Part shown: positions 9,654-17,687 of the stretch, in pieces | Layout: every line of letters starts with the position of its first letter | Position numbering within the stretch: position 1 is the first letter of the stretch | Source of the DNA: a virus | Length of the DNA: 47,999 nt | Strand: one strand, 5' to 3' | Virus record (IMG/VR): IMGVR_UViG_3300012096_000003 | Location: 1-47,999 of that record | The notes under the pieces: model-generated | What the model was told of the DNA's origin: nothing | The model's database searches: none | Seen by the model: the letters and a program-made list of their open reading frames with translations, nothing else | Translations under genes and position numbers: made by a program

Positions 9654-10213
9654 GGATCTTTCTCACAATCGCGCTGCTGCTGATCGGCTCGGCCGCACAG
9701 GCGGAAGTATTGCCACGGGCGCGCCCGGTGGCGCCTGCACCCACGCAAGTTGATGACACTCCTGCACCGTCCGGGAAATGTCTGATCCCATGGGACCCGC
9801 TGAAACTCTGCGGTGCTCTAACGGGCAAACCGGAGGAAGATTTCCAACGAGTCGTCAAGCGCATTCAGGGATTGACTCAGAAGGATTTGGATTATGCGAT
9901 CCTCAAAGCTAAGAGTGCCGGGACGCTTCCGAGCAAGATTCGCCTGCAATGTCTTCAGGCAATATCTGATGCTAAAACTCAATTCGATGGCGAGCTAAAG
10001 GACGCTAATGGCAATGTCGTTCCGAGGCCTGATCCGGCATTGATCACCAGCCTCGAAGAAACGGCCGAACTTGTCGATAATCTATCTCCGCAAGGGGCGC
10101 TACTTACATCCTGCGCTGGTACGGCACAGATGTTCAAAACCAATGTTCTTGCTGCCATCAACGCAATTGTTACGGGCGCCGCTTCGATCGCTGCTGCGCC
10201 AGCAGGTTTCTAA
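9650..10213 (+). CDS. Secreted/periplasmic protein of the lysis region, 187 aa
   Basis: The N-terminus MRIFLTIALLLIGSAAQA is a clear Sec signal peptide with a probable AQA|EV cleavage site. The mature part starts Pro-rich and continues as helices with conserved-looking Cys residues (GKCLIPWDPLKLCG, IRLQCLQA, LLTSCAG). It ends with an Ala-rich hydrophobic stretch (AAINAIVTGAASIAAAPAGF). It is coupled to the holin candidate by ATGA. A spanin-like or periplasmic lysis helper is possible from its position. I do not recognise a family function. Confidence 0.75.
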   Translation: MRIFLTIALLLIGSAAQAEVLPRARPVAPAPTQVDDTPAPSGKCLIPWDPLKLCGALTGKPEEDFQRVVKRIQGLTQKDLDYAILKAKSAGTLPSKIRLQCLQAISDAKTQFDGELKDANGNVVPRPDPALITSLEETAELVDNLSPQGALLTSCAGTAQMFKTNVLAAINAIVTGAASIAAAPAGF

Positions 10214-10224
10214 ATGCAGTCTGA

Positions 10225-10485
10225 ATGAAAATGGACCCTCAATGGATCATTGCCGGATGTGCCGCAATCACATTGCTAATTTTGTGGACCAGCACCGTGA
10301 TTGCGGCAGCCCTGTGGCTGATGAACAAGCTCAAGGAGCTGAAAAAGGAAATCCTCGCCGACTTCAAGGCCAAGCATGAGGAAAATGCTCAGAAGGTGGA
10401 GGCAATGCGAGCTCTTGTCATGCGCCACGATCTGATCCTTGATCCCGAGTTCAACGGAAGCGGGAAGAGCCGAGCCCGGCAATGA
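10225..10485 (+). CDS. Membrane-anchored coiled-coil protein, possible i-spanin, 86 aa
   Basis: One strong membrane segment (IIAGCAAITLLILWTSTVIA, about residues 8-28) is followed by a Lys/Glu-rich helix (KLKELKKEILADFKAKHEEN). That architecture and the place in the lysis cassette fit an inner-membrane spanin, but no partner o-spanin lipoprotein is visible inside this gene. The TGA overlaps the following ATG (10482). Confidence 0.7.
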   Translation: MKMDPQWIIAGCAAITLLILWTSTVIAAALWLMNKLKELKKEILADFKAKHEENAQKVEAMRALVMRHDLILDPEFNGSGKSRARQ

Positions 10486-10583
10486 CGGAACCCGGCAAGG
10501 ACGCACTCACCGTCCTGATCCTGGTCGCGATTGGTCTCGTTTCATGGGCCATTGAGACATTCCTCGGGCGCTGGAAACGGTAA
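10482..10583 (+). CDS. 33-aa single-pass membrane microprotein
   Basis: Reading from ATG 10482 (ATGA overlap with the previous stop) gives MTEPGKDALTVLILVAIGLV, then SWAIETFLGRWKR and a TAA. It has a single transmembrane helix and a basic C-terminus. The exact coupling and clean hydrophobic profile support a real gene although it is very short. The role is unknown; a lysis regulator or holin accessory is possible. Confidence 0.65.
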   Translation: MTEPGKDALTVLILVAIGLVSWAIETFLGRWKR

Positions 10584-10588
10584 TCGGA

Positions 10589-10598
10589 GTGCGTTGCC
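10589..10598 (+). promoter_or_regulatory. GTGCGTTGYC element, copy 2
   Basis: An exact GTGCGTTGCC in the 63-bp gap between the lysis cassette and the secreted adhesion-like cluster. See copies at 6588, 34478 and 43895. Confidence 0.5.
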
Positions 10599-10646
10599 GG
10601 CTGGTACCCTAAACGGCAAAATCCTCTGAAACCACGGGGATTTGCC

Positions 10647-10997
10647 ATGAAGCGCGTCCTATTCGCATGCCTGCTCTGGGCCGGGTCCTGCCTGGGGGCA
10701 GCGGCCTCGTCCTGCAACGTCACCGAATTTGTGCTGACCGCTGATGCAGGTGTGCAGGTCACACGCATCCCGCCGCTGGTCGACCAGGCTCCAATCACGA
10801 CTTCCGGCACCAGCGCTCAATCCTCGGCATTTGGCGGCGATACAAAAATGGTGCGGGTCTGGTGCGATACACAATCCGCGGTTGCCTGGGGTGCCAATCC
10901 GACCGCGACGACGAACAACATGCCCCTGTCCGCTGGCGTAGGCGAATATTTCCAGGTGCTGGCGGGGCAGAAGGCCGCGTTCATTTTGAGGCCATAG
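10647..10997 (+). CDS. Small secreted protein, 116 aa
   Basis: MKRVLFACLLWAGSCLGAAA is a Sec-type signal peptide. The mature part is beta-rich with two Cys (SSCNVTEF, RVWCDT) and ends VGEYFQVLAGQKAAFILRP. That style (FGANPTAT..., EYF.V..G.K.A) is common in small phage appendage or decoration proteins, although the signal peptide is not. It is the first gene after a GTGCGTTGCC element and starts a run of five signal-peptide genes. Function not assigned. Confidence 0.75.
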   Translation: MKRVLFACLLWAGSCLGAAASSCNVTEFVLTADAGVQVTRIPPLVDQAPITTSGTSAQSSAFGGDTKMVRVWCDTQSAVAWGANPTATTNNMPLSAGVGEYFQVLAGQKAAFILRP

Positions 10998-10999
10998 CG

Positions 11000-11209
11000 A
11001 TGAAAACCGTCATCGCTCTCACCCTCCTGATCGCTTCGCTGGTTGCTGCCCATGCCCTCGGGATCGGAAAAGAGGGGCTCGGATTTGGTCACCTCGGCGC
11101 GCAGCAGAAATCAATCTCGATCGCCCCACTCACCCCATGCACATCGACCGGTATCTATAATCTCAGCAATGTCTGCAACGACATCTATTTTATCGGAGCG
11201 CTGAAATGA
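11000..11209 (+). CDS. Small secreted protein, 69 aa
   Basis: The N-terminus MKTVIALTLLIASLVAAHAL is a signal peptide. The short mature part is Gly/Ser-rich with two Cys (TPCTSTGIYNLSNVCND). It starts 3 bp after the previous stop, and its TGA overlaps the next ATG at 11206. No family recognised. Confidence 0.7.
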   Translation: MKTVIALTLLIASLVAAHALGIGKEGLGFGHLGAQQKSISIAPLTPCTSTGIYNLSNVCNDIYFIGALK

Positions 11210-12159
11210 ACAAGCTTGCTCTAATCCTTGCGTTCCTGCTCGGAAGTATCGCGAGCGCATTAGCGGCCTGCACCAGTCCGGCGGTGATGCACGATTTCCC
11301 AGGCACAGCTTTCAATATGAGCCTTGCGACGAATGCGGGGGATGGCAACTGTGCATCGAATATGGCGATCATTGGAACGTTACCAGCCTTTGCTGCGATA
11401 CCGGCGTTCAAATTTGATCAGACGACGCCAGGCACGACCAATGGCGTACAGATCAATGCGGCGCTTCCTGCAGGCACCAATCTTCTGGGCAAAGTAGGTA
11501 TCGACCAGACAACGCCTGGAACAACCAACGGCGTTCAAGTAAATAGTTCTGCGCTGCCGACCGGTGCCTCGACATCGGCCAATCAAACCAACAAGACCCA
11601 GTTTACCCAATTAACTGACGGAACCAATGCTGCTGCTACTTATACCGGTTATGGTACGGCCCCTACAGGCAACGTTCCTGGCGTCAATGCCTTCGTCACC
11701 AATGCGACGCCCGGCATCGCTAACAACGCCGACGGCATCGCGGCGGTTGCGGCGGGTTCTACCTCTCCGGTCCCGGTCAACAACTACAATTATGTTTTCA
11801 ATGGCGCGACTTGGGACCGGCTTCGATCAATCGCGGGTGGCAGCCTACAGACGGTCAATGGCGGCAATACATACAACACCGTGGCTGCATCGCAGAGCGC
11901 GCAGGCCTTGACCGGCGGCAGCGGCGGTGCGACCGGCGATTATCTGTCGCATTGCATGGTATTTCCAACCTCGACGTCTCCCGGTGTCGTCACCATCCTT
12001 GATAATGCCTCGACGATCTTTCCATTCCCAGGTGGTGCAAGTAGCCTTTCCAACTTGGTGCCGTTTCCGATCGCGATTGGCGCCAAGAGCACCAGCGGCG
12101 CATGGAAAGTAACGACAGGCGCCAATGTGTCGGTGACTTGCGTCGGGAAATTCACATGA
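11206..12159 (+). CDS. Secreted fibre-like protein with internal repeats, 317 aa
   Basis: A signal peptide (MNKLALILAFLLGSIASALA) precedes a low-complexity Asn/Thr/Gly/Ala-rich, beta-strand-type body. The motif DQTTPGTTNGVQ occurs twice about 32 residues apart, the second time preceded by LGKVGI. Repeats of this type are frequent in phage tail fibres and baseplate-associated spikes. The C-terminal third (SHCMVFPTSTSPGVVTILDN) looks like a compact beta domain. It overlaps both neighbours by 4 bp. A receptor-contact or decoration role is inference. Confidence 0.75.
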   Translation: MNKLALILAFLLGSIASALAACTSPAVMHDFPGTAFNMSLATNAGDGNCASNMAIIGTLPAFAAIPAFKFDQTTPGTTNGVQINAALPAGTNLLGKVGIDQTTPGTTNGVQVNSSALPTGASTSANQTNKTQFTQLTDGTNAAATYTGYGTAPTGNVPGVNAFVTNATPGIANNADGIAAVAAGSTSPVPVNNYNYVFNGATWDRLRSIAGGSLQTVNGGNTYNTVAASQSAQALTGGSGGATGDYLSHCMVFPTSTSPGVVTILDNASTIFPFPGGASSLSNLVPFPIAIGAKSTSGAWKVTTGANVSVTCVGKFT

Positions 12160-12950
12160 TGGTGCCGGTTCGCACGATCGCATGGCTGTTTGCCATCGCG
12201 CTTGCGATGTGTCCGACACTTTCGGCCGCGCAATCAGTGCCGCTGCCGAGCTTTCCGCCGGGATTGTTTGCTGGAAGGGGCGCGATTGATGCGCCCAGCG
12301 GCAGCGGTGCTTCCATCGCTCCGTTATTTGGCCAAGCCAGCACCGGCGGGGCAAGTCCGCTCACAATTGGTTCTGGAATCGTATTTTCGACCGGTGTTGT
12401 AGGAGTTGGTATCGCGCAGGATCGTGGCGGCGGGGCTGTGGGGGCGCCCACAGCCGTGACGATCAATGGCGTTGCAGCAACTCAAATAGGCACGACCGTC
12501 TCCGATGGAACGCAGAACGGTGTCAGTTGCTGGTACGCGCCAGTTACGGCAGGAACCGGTAACGTCACGATTACCAATGTCGGAGGTTTCGGCGAAACTG
12601 CGGCCAATGGATGGATGATCACTGGAAATCTCAGTAACATCCCAACCGCCAACAGTTCCTTCAACGGCTTTTCTCCGACCCAAGCCGATCCTCAAGGGCC
12701 GATGAGCTTGACCGTCGCTAGTGGCGGTGTTGCAATGGCGGTGGTCGGCTCTAATTTCAAGCCGGTAACCGTGAATCCGACGACGTGGGTCGCCGCGACG
12801 AGAGATGCATTGACCGAAGCAGAAAACGCCACTGGCAACGAAATCGCAATCGCAGGCGCACATATCACGGGAGCCGGAACCTTCGGTATTGAAGCCAGCG
12901 GCACGACTTCGTGGCTGTATTCCGGCATGTGCGGCGCAGCGTGGCAATGA
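12156..12950 (+). CDS. Secreted beta-rich protein, 264 aa
   Basis: It starts ATGATG at 12156, overlapping the previous TGA. The signal peptide is MMVPVRTIAWLFAIALAMCP...SAAQ. The mature part is Gly/Ser/Thr/Ala-rich with a segment like those of phage Ig-like or jelly-roll surface proteins (GNVTITNVGGFGETAANGW; AGAHITGAGTFGIEASGTTS). Two Cys are present (SCWYAP, MCGAAW). It couples by ATGA to the large propeller protein at 12947. Exact fold and function are not recognised. Confidence 0.75.
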   Translation: MMVPVRTIAWLFAIALAMCPTLSAAQSVPLPSFPPGLFAGRGAIDAPSGSGASIAPLFGQASTGGASPLTIGSGIVFSTGVVGVGIAQDRGGGAVGAPTAVTINGVAATQIGTTVSDGTQNGVSCWYAPVTAGTGNVTITNVGGFGETAANGWMITGNLSNIPTANSSFNGFSPTQADPQGPMSLTVASGGVAMAVVGSNFKPVTVNPTTWVAATRDALTEAENATGNEIAIAGAHITGAGTFGIEASGTTSWLYSGMCGAAWQ

Positions 12951-15559
12951 GTAGGTGCCGTTCCGTCTTCATTTCGCTTCTTCTTATTCTCTTCGGCGCG
13001 CGGGCTGAAGCCGGCTGGGCTGTTTTCCAGGACAGCAACTCGGCCAACGCGTCTTTCACGCCACAATGGCAGGATTTCAGCCTCGGCGCCGGCGGCAATG
13101 CCTACGGGATCAAGATCTATCCTGACGGCACGCAGCTTATCCAGAATGACACCTATGGCGGTCACATCTACAAGCCGACCGGGACGTGCGTCGGATCGAA
13201 CAATTCGACTTATGCCGCGCCATGTTGGCAGCAACTGATCACCGCGACCTCGCTGCCGGCGAGCGCGGTAGGCCCGCAATTCGTCGGCAGTGGCAATCTC
13301 GGCACGGCCGAACTCGTCGCGTGCGCCAGCAACACCAACGTGCTCTACATGATCTACACCAATCTGGTGTATGTCAGCACGAACCGCGGCGCTAACTGGG
13401 TAGCCACGACGCAGACCATCACGATCGCGGGCAATCGCGGTCCTGGAAATCATCCGCGCCTCGCGTGCGACCCTAATAATCCCGACGTCATCTACGCGAT
13501 CTCGCCGTCGTCTGGCACCTTCGTTAGCACCAACGGACGATCCGGACTCAGCGCGGCCTGGACGCAGGTCACCGCCGTCGGTTCCGGTACCAGCGGCAAT
13601 GGCGGTATCATCGCGTTCGATGCGTCATCAGCATTCTCCGGTGGCTTTACGCAGCGCTTTATGATCTGCACCTATGGCACGGGGTGCTATCTGACATCGA
13701 ATGGCGGTGTGGCGGGCGGCGGATCGTTCTCACTGACCAGCTCGGGACCGACGACAGGTTTGCAGATCAAATCTGACAAGTTCGGCCAGTTCTGGGTCGT
13801 GAATACGGGCGCCAGTGTTTTCCTATTCTCGGGAGGCGCATGGTCGACCAAGACCCCAGGCGTCAACGCGAATACCATCGCGATCGATCCGAACAGCGCT
13901 TCGCAGGTCGCCAACCATCTCGCCATCATCAATTCGTTCTCGGGTCAAATTCTTGTCTCCATCGATAACGGTGGTTCATGGCAGAACACTACCAACAATC
14001 CAGGGCAGGCTGCCTCCGCTCCGCAACCGCCATGGCTCGCGACCGCCAATCAACAGAGCGCTGGATTGCCATTCTTCTCCGGTATCACGATCGAATACGA
14101 TGGCTCCAGCAATCTCTGGATGGGCGCGGGTCTTGGTGCATGGGAGACGCCGGCACCGACCTCCGGCAGTTCAACGGTGTGGACCGCGAATACGGTCGGC
14201 ATCGAACAACTTGTTACCAACCAGATCATCTCGCCGGTTGGCGGTTCGCCACTCGCCGCCGTCTGGGACAAGGGTTTTTTCCTTGTCAAAAACCCGGACG
14301 TCTTTCCGTCAACCTACTGGAACAATTCCCCCAATTCCAATTGCGGCCAAGCGGCCTGCAGCCCGATCATGGGCGGCTGGGCGCTTGATCATGTCGCGGG
14401 TACGCAGTTCATCACCGGCGTCGAGCGCAGTAATCTGGATTCGAGCTATTCGCCGGCGGCGTCATCGGACGGCGGCAATACGTGGACCCGATGGGCAGCC
14501 TTACCCGCAAGCCCCGACGTCGGCGGCGCGATCGCGGCTTCGACCACGACGAATTGGGCTGTCGTACCAGGCCAAAATACGGCGCTTCAATTCACGACCA
14601 ATGGGGCTACAAGTTGGGCCGCCGCAACCGCAACCGGCAACAATGGCTGGATTGCCAATTACGTCAACAACCGTCAGCCGCTCGCCGCCGATCGCGTGAC
14701 GGCGGGCGTGTTCTATGCGGTTGATCTCGGAACTGGGCCTGCCGGCACACAGAAGTTCTGGGTTTCGACCAACAACGGAGCCACTTTCACGAGCCCAGGC
14801 GCACCGTTCGATGGTAGTCCTTTCAACGATAGTCTGATTACCCCGCCGACGCTCGGCAGCGTCAATACCGCAGGTCACGTGTTCTATGTGACTGGCCAGC
14901 AATCCAGCCCATCGACCGGCCATATCTGGAAATCCACCAATCAGGGCACCTCATGGACGTGCCTGACTGCGACGGGGGCCGGGTGCTCCGGCGCGACGCT
15001 AACCGATCCGAATAATGTCGGCTTCGGCGCGCCTAAGCCGGGCGGTGGCGGCTATCCGATGATCTACGCTATTGCGACCATGAGCAGCGTGTACGGCGTT
15101 TATGCCAGTGCTGATGCCGGTGCGACGTGGGCGCTCATCAACGTGCCTGCCAGCCAGCAGATTTGGCCAGGGAATAGCGTTGATGATCCGACCTGGGTGA
15201 CAGGGGATTCCAACGTCTATGGGCGCCTGTACGTCGCCTACCGCGGCTCAGCGGGGGCTTACATCGATCTTGCCGATGCCTGCCCCTGGGTAAACTTTTC
15301 CAACACCAACCCGAATGCCTCGCTTACTGGAACCATTACACTGACCGCGCAACATTCCGGCTTGGTGCCGGTCACCAGCGTGCAATTCAGTGTCGATGGT
15401 AGTAACATCGGAGCGCCGCAAACCGGGGCTAGCCCGTACTCGGTATCATGGAACACGGGCGGCGTAGCGACCGGAGCTCACACGCTTAAAGTTCAAGCGA
15501 CCGGTAACGGCTGTTCCAGTTCAGGGAATTCGTTTTCGATACCAGTGACCACACACTGA
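12947..15559 (+). CDS. Secreted Asp-box beta-propeller protein with C-terminal Ig-like domain, 870 aa (candidate receptor-binding/depolymerase protein)
   Basis: A signal peptide (MSRCRSVFISLLLILFGARA) is followed by a long beta-propeller region. It contains many Asp-box-type loops: VSTNRGANW, VSIDNGGSW, SSDGGNTWTRW, TTNGATSW, VSTNNGATF, KSTNQGTSW and ASADAGATW. Such repeats occur in sialidases, GH74-type glycosidases and BNR proteins. The last about 85 residues form an Ig-like domain (SLTGTITLTAQHSG, VTSVQFSVDGSNIGAP, GAHTLKVQATGNGC). No catalytic triad could be assigned, so enzyme versus lectin-like binding is open. It ends the rightward late region and overlaps the convergent gene at 15521 by 39 bp. 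Confidence 0.8.
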   Translation: MSRCRSVFISLLLILFGARAEAGWAVFQDSNSANASFTPQWQDFSLGAGGNAYGIKIYPDGTQLIQNDTYGGHIYKPTGTCVGSNNSTYAAPCWQQLITATSLPASAVGPQFVGSGNLGTAELVACASNTNVLYMIYTNLVYVSTNRGANWVATTQTITIAGNRGPGNHPRLACDPNNPDVIYAISPSSGTFVSTNGRSGLSAAWTQVTAVGSGTSGNGGIIAFDASSAFSGGFTQRFMICTYGTGCYLTSNGGVAGGGSFSLTSSGPTTGLQIKSDKFGQFWVVNTGASVFLFSGGAWSTKTPGVNANTIAIDPNSASQVANHLAIINSFSGQILVSIDNGGSWQNTTNNPGQAASAPQPPWLATANQQSAGLPFFSGITIEYDGSSNLWMGAGLGAWETPAPTSGSSTVWTANTVGIEQLVTNQIISPVGGSPLAAVWDKGFFLVKNPDVFPSTYWNNSPNSNCGQAACSPIMGGWALDHVAGTQFITGVERSNLDSSYSPAASSDGGNTWTRWAALPASPDVGGAIAASTTTNWAVVPGQNTALQFTTNGATSWAAATATGNNGWIANYVNNRQPLAADRVTAGVFYAVDLGTGPAGTQKFWVSTNNGATFTSPGAPFDGSPFNDSLITPPTLGSVNTAGHVFYVTGQQSSPSTGHIWKSTNQGTSWTCLTATGAGCSGATLTDPNNVGFGAPKPGGGGYPMIYAIATMSSVYGVYASADAGATWALINVPASQQIWPGNSVDDPTWVTGDSNVYGRLYVAYRGSAGAYIDLADACPWVNFSNTNPNASLTGTITLTAQHSGLVPVTSVQFSVDGSNIGAPQTGASPYSVSWNTGGVATGAHTLKVQATGNGCSSSGNSFSIPVTTH

Positions 15560-15745
15560 CCTATTCCAATCCTTCTGTTCCTGCGAGGTCATCTGCCGAT
15601 ATTTCCATTCGCCATCATGACCGCGCCACCGAAAAGCAATTGGGCCGCGCGCGATGCTGCCATCTATGAACGTTATTTTTTGCCATGGCCATGCACGATA
15701 GCATTCAGAGCCATCCGAACGATCGAGTATGACATGCGCGCTCAT
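15521..15745 (-). CDS. Last gene of the leftward operon, unknown, 74 aa
   Basis: Start ATG 15745 overlaps the stop of the upstream microprotein (TGATG). The product has a Trp/Tyr-rich body (IAFRWRGHDGEWKYRQMT) of a type I have seen in small proteins of rhizobial prophages, with no assigned function. It converges on, and overlaps by 39 bp, the end of the propeller gene. No clear terminator hairpin lies between the two transcription units. Confidence 0.65.
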   Translation of the reverse strand: MSAHVILDRSDGSECYRAWPWQKITFIDGSIARGPIAFRWRGHDGEWKYRQMTSQEQKDWNRSVCGHWYRKRIP

Positions 15746-15873
15746 CAGCGGCATCCCTGCATCAGCATTCCGGCTAGCCGCGCACCGCTTTGATCGGGCT
15801 GACATTGTGGCGCAAGATAGAGCGCGCCAACGATCACCATGACCGCATAGCCGAAGATCAAAATAGTTTTCAT
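15745..15873 (-). CDS. 42-aa membrane microprotein
   Basis: Reading ATG 15873 to TGA gives MKTILIFGYAVMVIVGALYL followed by APQCQPDQSG... and a short soluble tail with two Cys. An N-terminal membrane helix or signal anchor is evident. It is translationally coupled to the gene at 15521 (TGATG). Unknown function. Confidence 0.6.
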   Translation of the reverse strand: MKTILIFGYAVMVIVGALYLAPQCQPDQSGARLAGMLMQGCR

Positions 15874-15894
15874 TTTTCTAACTCACATTGCTTA

Positions 15895-16059
15895 TTAGTG
15901 CGATTTCAGAGCGTGGCGATAGCCCAAAGCGAATCCACCCCAGCCAATAGGGATCCACATCCATTCTGGGTGTCCAGCGAATTGCAATGCCAGGCCAAAA
16001 AGCCAAAAAGCATTGCCGATCCAAAGAGTGTTTGACCGCTTGCGTTCTGTTTCACTCAT
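15895..16059 (-). CDS. 54-aa membrane microprotein
   Basis: The translation is MSETERKRSNTLWIGNAFWL, then FGLALQFAGHPEWMWIPIGW and GGFALGYRHALKSH. Two hydrophobic Trp-rich segments are flanked by charged ends, so two membrane passes are likely. It lies 9 bp after the next upstream gene and 21 bp before the following one. No family recognised. Confidence 0.65.
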   Translation of the reverse strand: MSETERKRSNTLWIGNAFWLFGLALQFAGHPEWMWIPIGWGGFALGYRHALKSH

Positions 16060-16068
16060 GGCTTTATC

Positions 16069-16179
16069 TCACCGTTTGCGAAATTTGGGCACAAAATAAA
16101 GAACGCAGGCGCACATCAGCCATCCGAGCAGAAAGATCATGCAGCCAAAGAATACAATGTCCGATATGTTTATAGTCAT
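16069..16179 (-). CDS. 36-aa membrane microprotein
   Basis: Translation from ATG 16179: MTINISDIVFFGCMIFLLGW then LMCACVLYFVPKFRKR. It has one long hydrophobic helix with three Cys and a strongly basic C-terminus. The spacing fits its neighbours (9 bp on either side). Function unknown; holin-like or membrane-partner roles are conceivable. Confidence 0.6.
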   Translation of the reverse strand: MTINISDIVFFGCMIFLLGWLMCACVLYFVPKFRKR

Positions 16180-16187
16180 CGCTAAGG

Positions 16188-16385
16188 TTACTTCATCGAC
16201 TGACAGGTAAAGCTAGATTTTTTGGCAACTGCTGAAAGCGCTTGTCCAGCTTTAATACAGGTGTCCATATCTGGCATCTGCTGCACTATCGTTGGAAATT
16301 CGATCTTGCTTATACATTCACTCGAGAGTGGTGATGAGCAGGGAAAATTCCATGTCGTGATGACGATCAAAAAAACCTTTTCCAT
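16188..16385 (-). CDS. Small exported protein, 65 aa
   Basis: ATG 16385 was chosen because it follows an AGGAAGG ribosome site. The N-terminus MEKVFLIVITTWNFPCSSPL looks like a signal peptide or lipoprotein-type leader. The mature part has Cys residues (SECISK, DTCIKAG, FTCQSMK) that could pair in the periplasm. Unknown function. Confidence 0.6.
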   Translation of the reverse strand: MEKVFLIVITTWNFPCSSPLSSECISKIEFPTIVQQMPDMDTCIKAGQALSAVAKKSSFTCQSMK

Positions 16386-16414
16386 TTCTTTGCCTTCCTG
16401 TGATGAAAAGGAAG

Positions 16415-16588
16415 CTATTGCGATTCGGCCGGAGCTTTCTCCGTCCACCCCCATGAAATGATATTGAAGACTTCTTCCCGAACTAGCGATTCGATTTCGT
16501 CATCGGTCGCGCTGTCCTCAACTTCGATTTCGCCAGACCAATCGGCGCCTTGCTGGCCGGTCTCGAGGCTCCACTCGATCGTTCTCAT
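16415..16588 (-). CDS. Acidic small protein, 57 aa
   Basis: Translation from ATG 16588 (AGGAAAA ribosome site) gives MRTIEWSLETGQQGADWSGE followed by an acidic helix (VEDSATDDEIESLVREEVFN). Similar short acidic proteins recur in phage early operons. No function known to me. Confidence 0.65.
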   Translation of the reverse strand: MRTIEWSLETGQQGADWSGEIEVEDSATDDEIESLVREEVFNIISWGWTEKAPAESQ

Positions 16589-16609
16589 GTCGTTTTCCTT
16601 TGCTGCTGA

Positions 16610-16834
16610 TCAACGCGATCGGCGTTGAAATGGTGAACAAACTTCACCGGGTCTAACCTTCCGGCAAAAATCTATGATCGCAATGCACTGGCCACAGTTG
16701 ATGCTTGCGTGTGTCTCGATCATGACATCATCTCCGAGCTCGCCTTCAGGTGCTGCTCCACAAAGCATATAGTCAGCGGCAATTATGCCCTGACAGTGTA
16801 TTATACATCCTGTTTCAAGATAGTGCTTTGCCAT
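16610..16834 (-). CDS. Cys-rich small protein, 74 aa
   Basis: The sequence MAKHYLETGCIIHCQGIIAA with YMLCGAAPEGE and INCGQCIAIIDFCR contains several Cys and His spaced as in small metal-binding proteins. A zinc-binding regulator is plausible but unproven. Confidence 0.65.
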   Translation of the reverse strand: MAKHYLETGCIIHCQGIIAADYMLCGAAPEGELGDDVMIETHASINCGQCIAIIDFCRKVRPGEVCSPFQRRSR

Positions 16835-16847
16835 GCTCTTTAACTAC

Positions 16848-17141
16848 CTAGAAATGCGAATCTGTTTCAACCAATTGCCAGCCGAAGCGCTCGGAAACTG
16901 CGGCAGTCCATTGACGCGCTTCTTTAAAGTTTGCGGGCCATGTCTTGAGCGCGTAGGATAGATTGATCGTCAGCGGGCCGCTCTTGATATTAACTTCGGT
17001 GCCGTGCCTGCAGCGGACAAGGTAAAATGAATAAAAAGTCTTCGGCAAGGGAAATCCGAACACATCGGAGATCACCAATAGACTATCCGGAAGCGGAAGT
17101 GGTTCGCGGAGCCTAATCTTTGAGAGTCTGTGAACAGTCAT
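16848..17141 (-). CDS. Unknown protein, 97 aa
   Basis: A mixed alpha/beta sequence starting MTVHRLSKIRLREPLPLPDS, with aromatic strands (FGFPLPKTFYSFYLVRCRHG) and a C-terminal Trp-rich helix. It lies within the leftward operon, 12 bp after the next upstream gene. No motif recognised. Confidence 0.6.
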   Translation of the reverse strand: MTVHRLSKIRLREPLPLPDSLLVISDVFGFPLPKTFYSFYLVRCRHGTEVNIKSGPLTINLSYALKTWPANFKEARQWTAAVSERFGWQLVETDSHF

Positions 17142-17153
17142 TGCTCTGCCTGT

Positions 17154-17669
17154 CTACAAAGGCACATTCGGTGCCCATAGGATTAATTTTCCGCGTTTCA
17201 CCTGGCCGCGTTCCCATCCAGCTTTGAGATAGCAGCATCCCGGATTGGTCGAGCGTACCCTACGCACGTCAATTTCAGTCCGCAGGCGCTCGGCGGGGAT
17301 CTCTCCGTACCGCTCACGCCAGCGCCTCAAGGTCTCCTCGGTGGCCGATATGACGAGCTCGGAGGATAGGCCGGCGCCGAGGTTTCGAAACAGCATGTTC
17401 CGCAGGACGTATTTGGCGGCCTTGTCTGTCTCACCGATGCGTCCGCGACTCGAACCGGTGCCAACAGCCATCGGCGTCTTTTGCCGAACCACGGCCCATA
17501 CAGCGCGCCCGCAATCGGTCACCAAAACGATCTCCTGGCCGACGCCTGTAAAGGTCTTGCTTCCTGGCGTCCGACGAGAATAGTGCGGGCCCTGTCCTTC
17601 AAACAATCCAGCGCCGTCAACCACGTCGAGTGCGCGGCGATCAGACGATGAAGACAGGAGCCATTTCAT
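17154..17669 (-). CDS. Conserved phage protein, possibly GNAT/Mom-like, 171 aa
   Basis: The middle holds a strand-helix pattern (EIVLVTDCGRAVWAVVRQ; KYVLRNMLFRNLGAGLSSEL). The end has VRSTNPGCCYLKAGWERGQ followed by LILWAP. The NPGxCYxxAGW block resembles the C-terminus of acetyltransferase-fold proteins, including Mu Mom-type DNA modification proteins. If so it would modify phage DNA or another substrate. This is a fold-level guess. Confidence 0.65.
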   Translation of the reverse strand: MKWLLSSSSDRRALDVVDGAGLFEGQGPHYSRRTPGSKTFTGVGQEIVLVTDCGRAVWAVVRQKTPMAVGTGSSRGRIGETDKAAKYVLRNMLFRNLGAGLSSELVISATEETLRRWRERYGEIPAERLRTEIDVRRVRSTNPGCCYLKAGWERGQVKRGKLILWAPNVPL

Positions 17670-17687
17670 GTTTTCCGTTTCGACGCG

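Noticed and set aside
15790-16035. 81-codon + strand frame
   Set aside because: The - strand here carries coupled microproteins with strong hydrophobic patterns; the + frame has no protein character.
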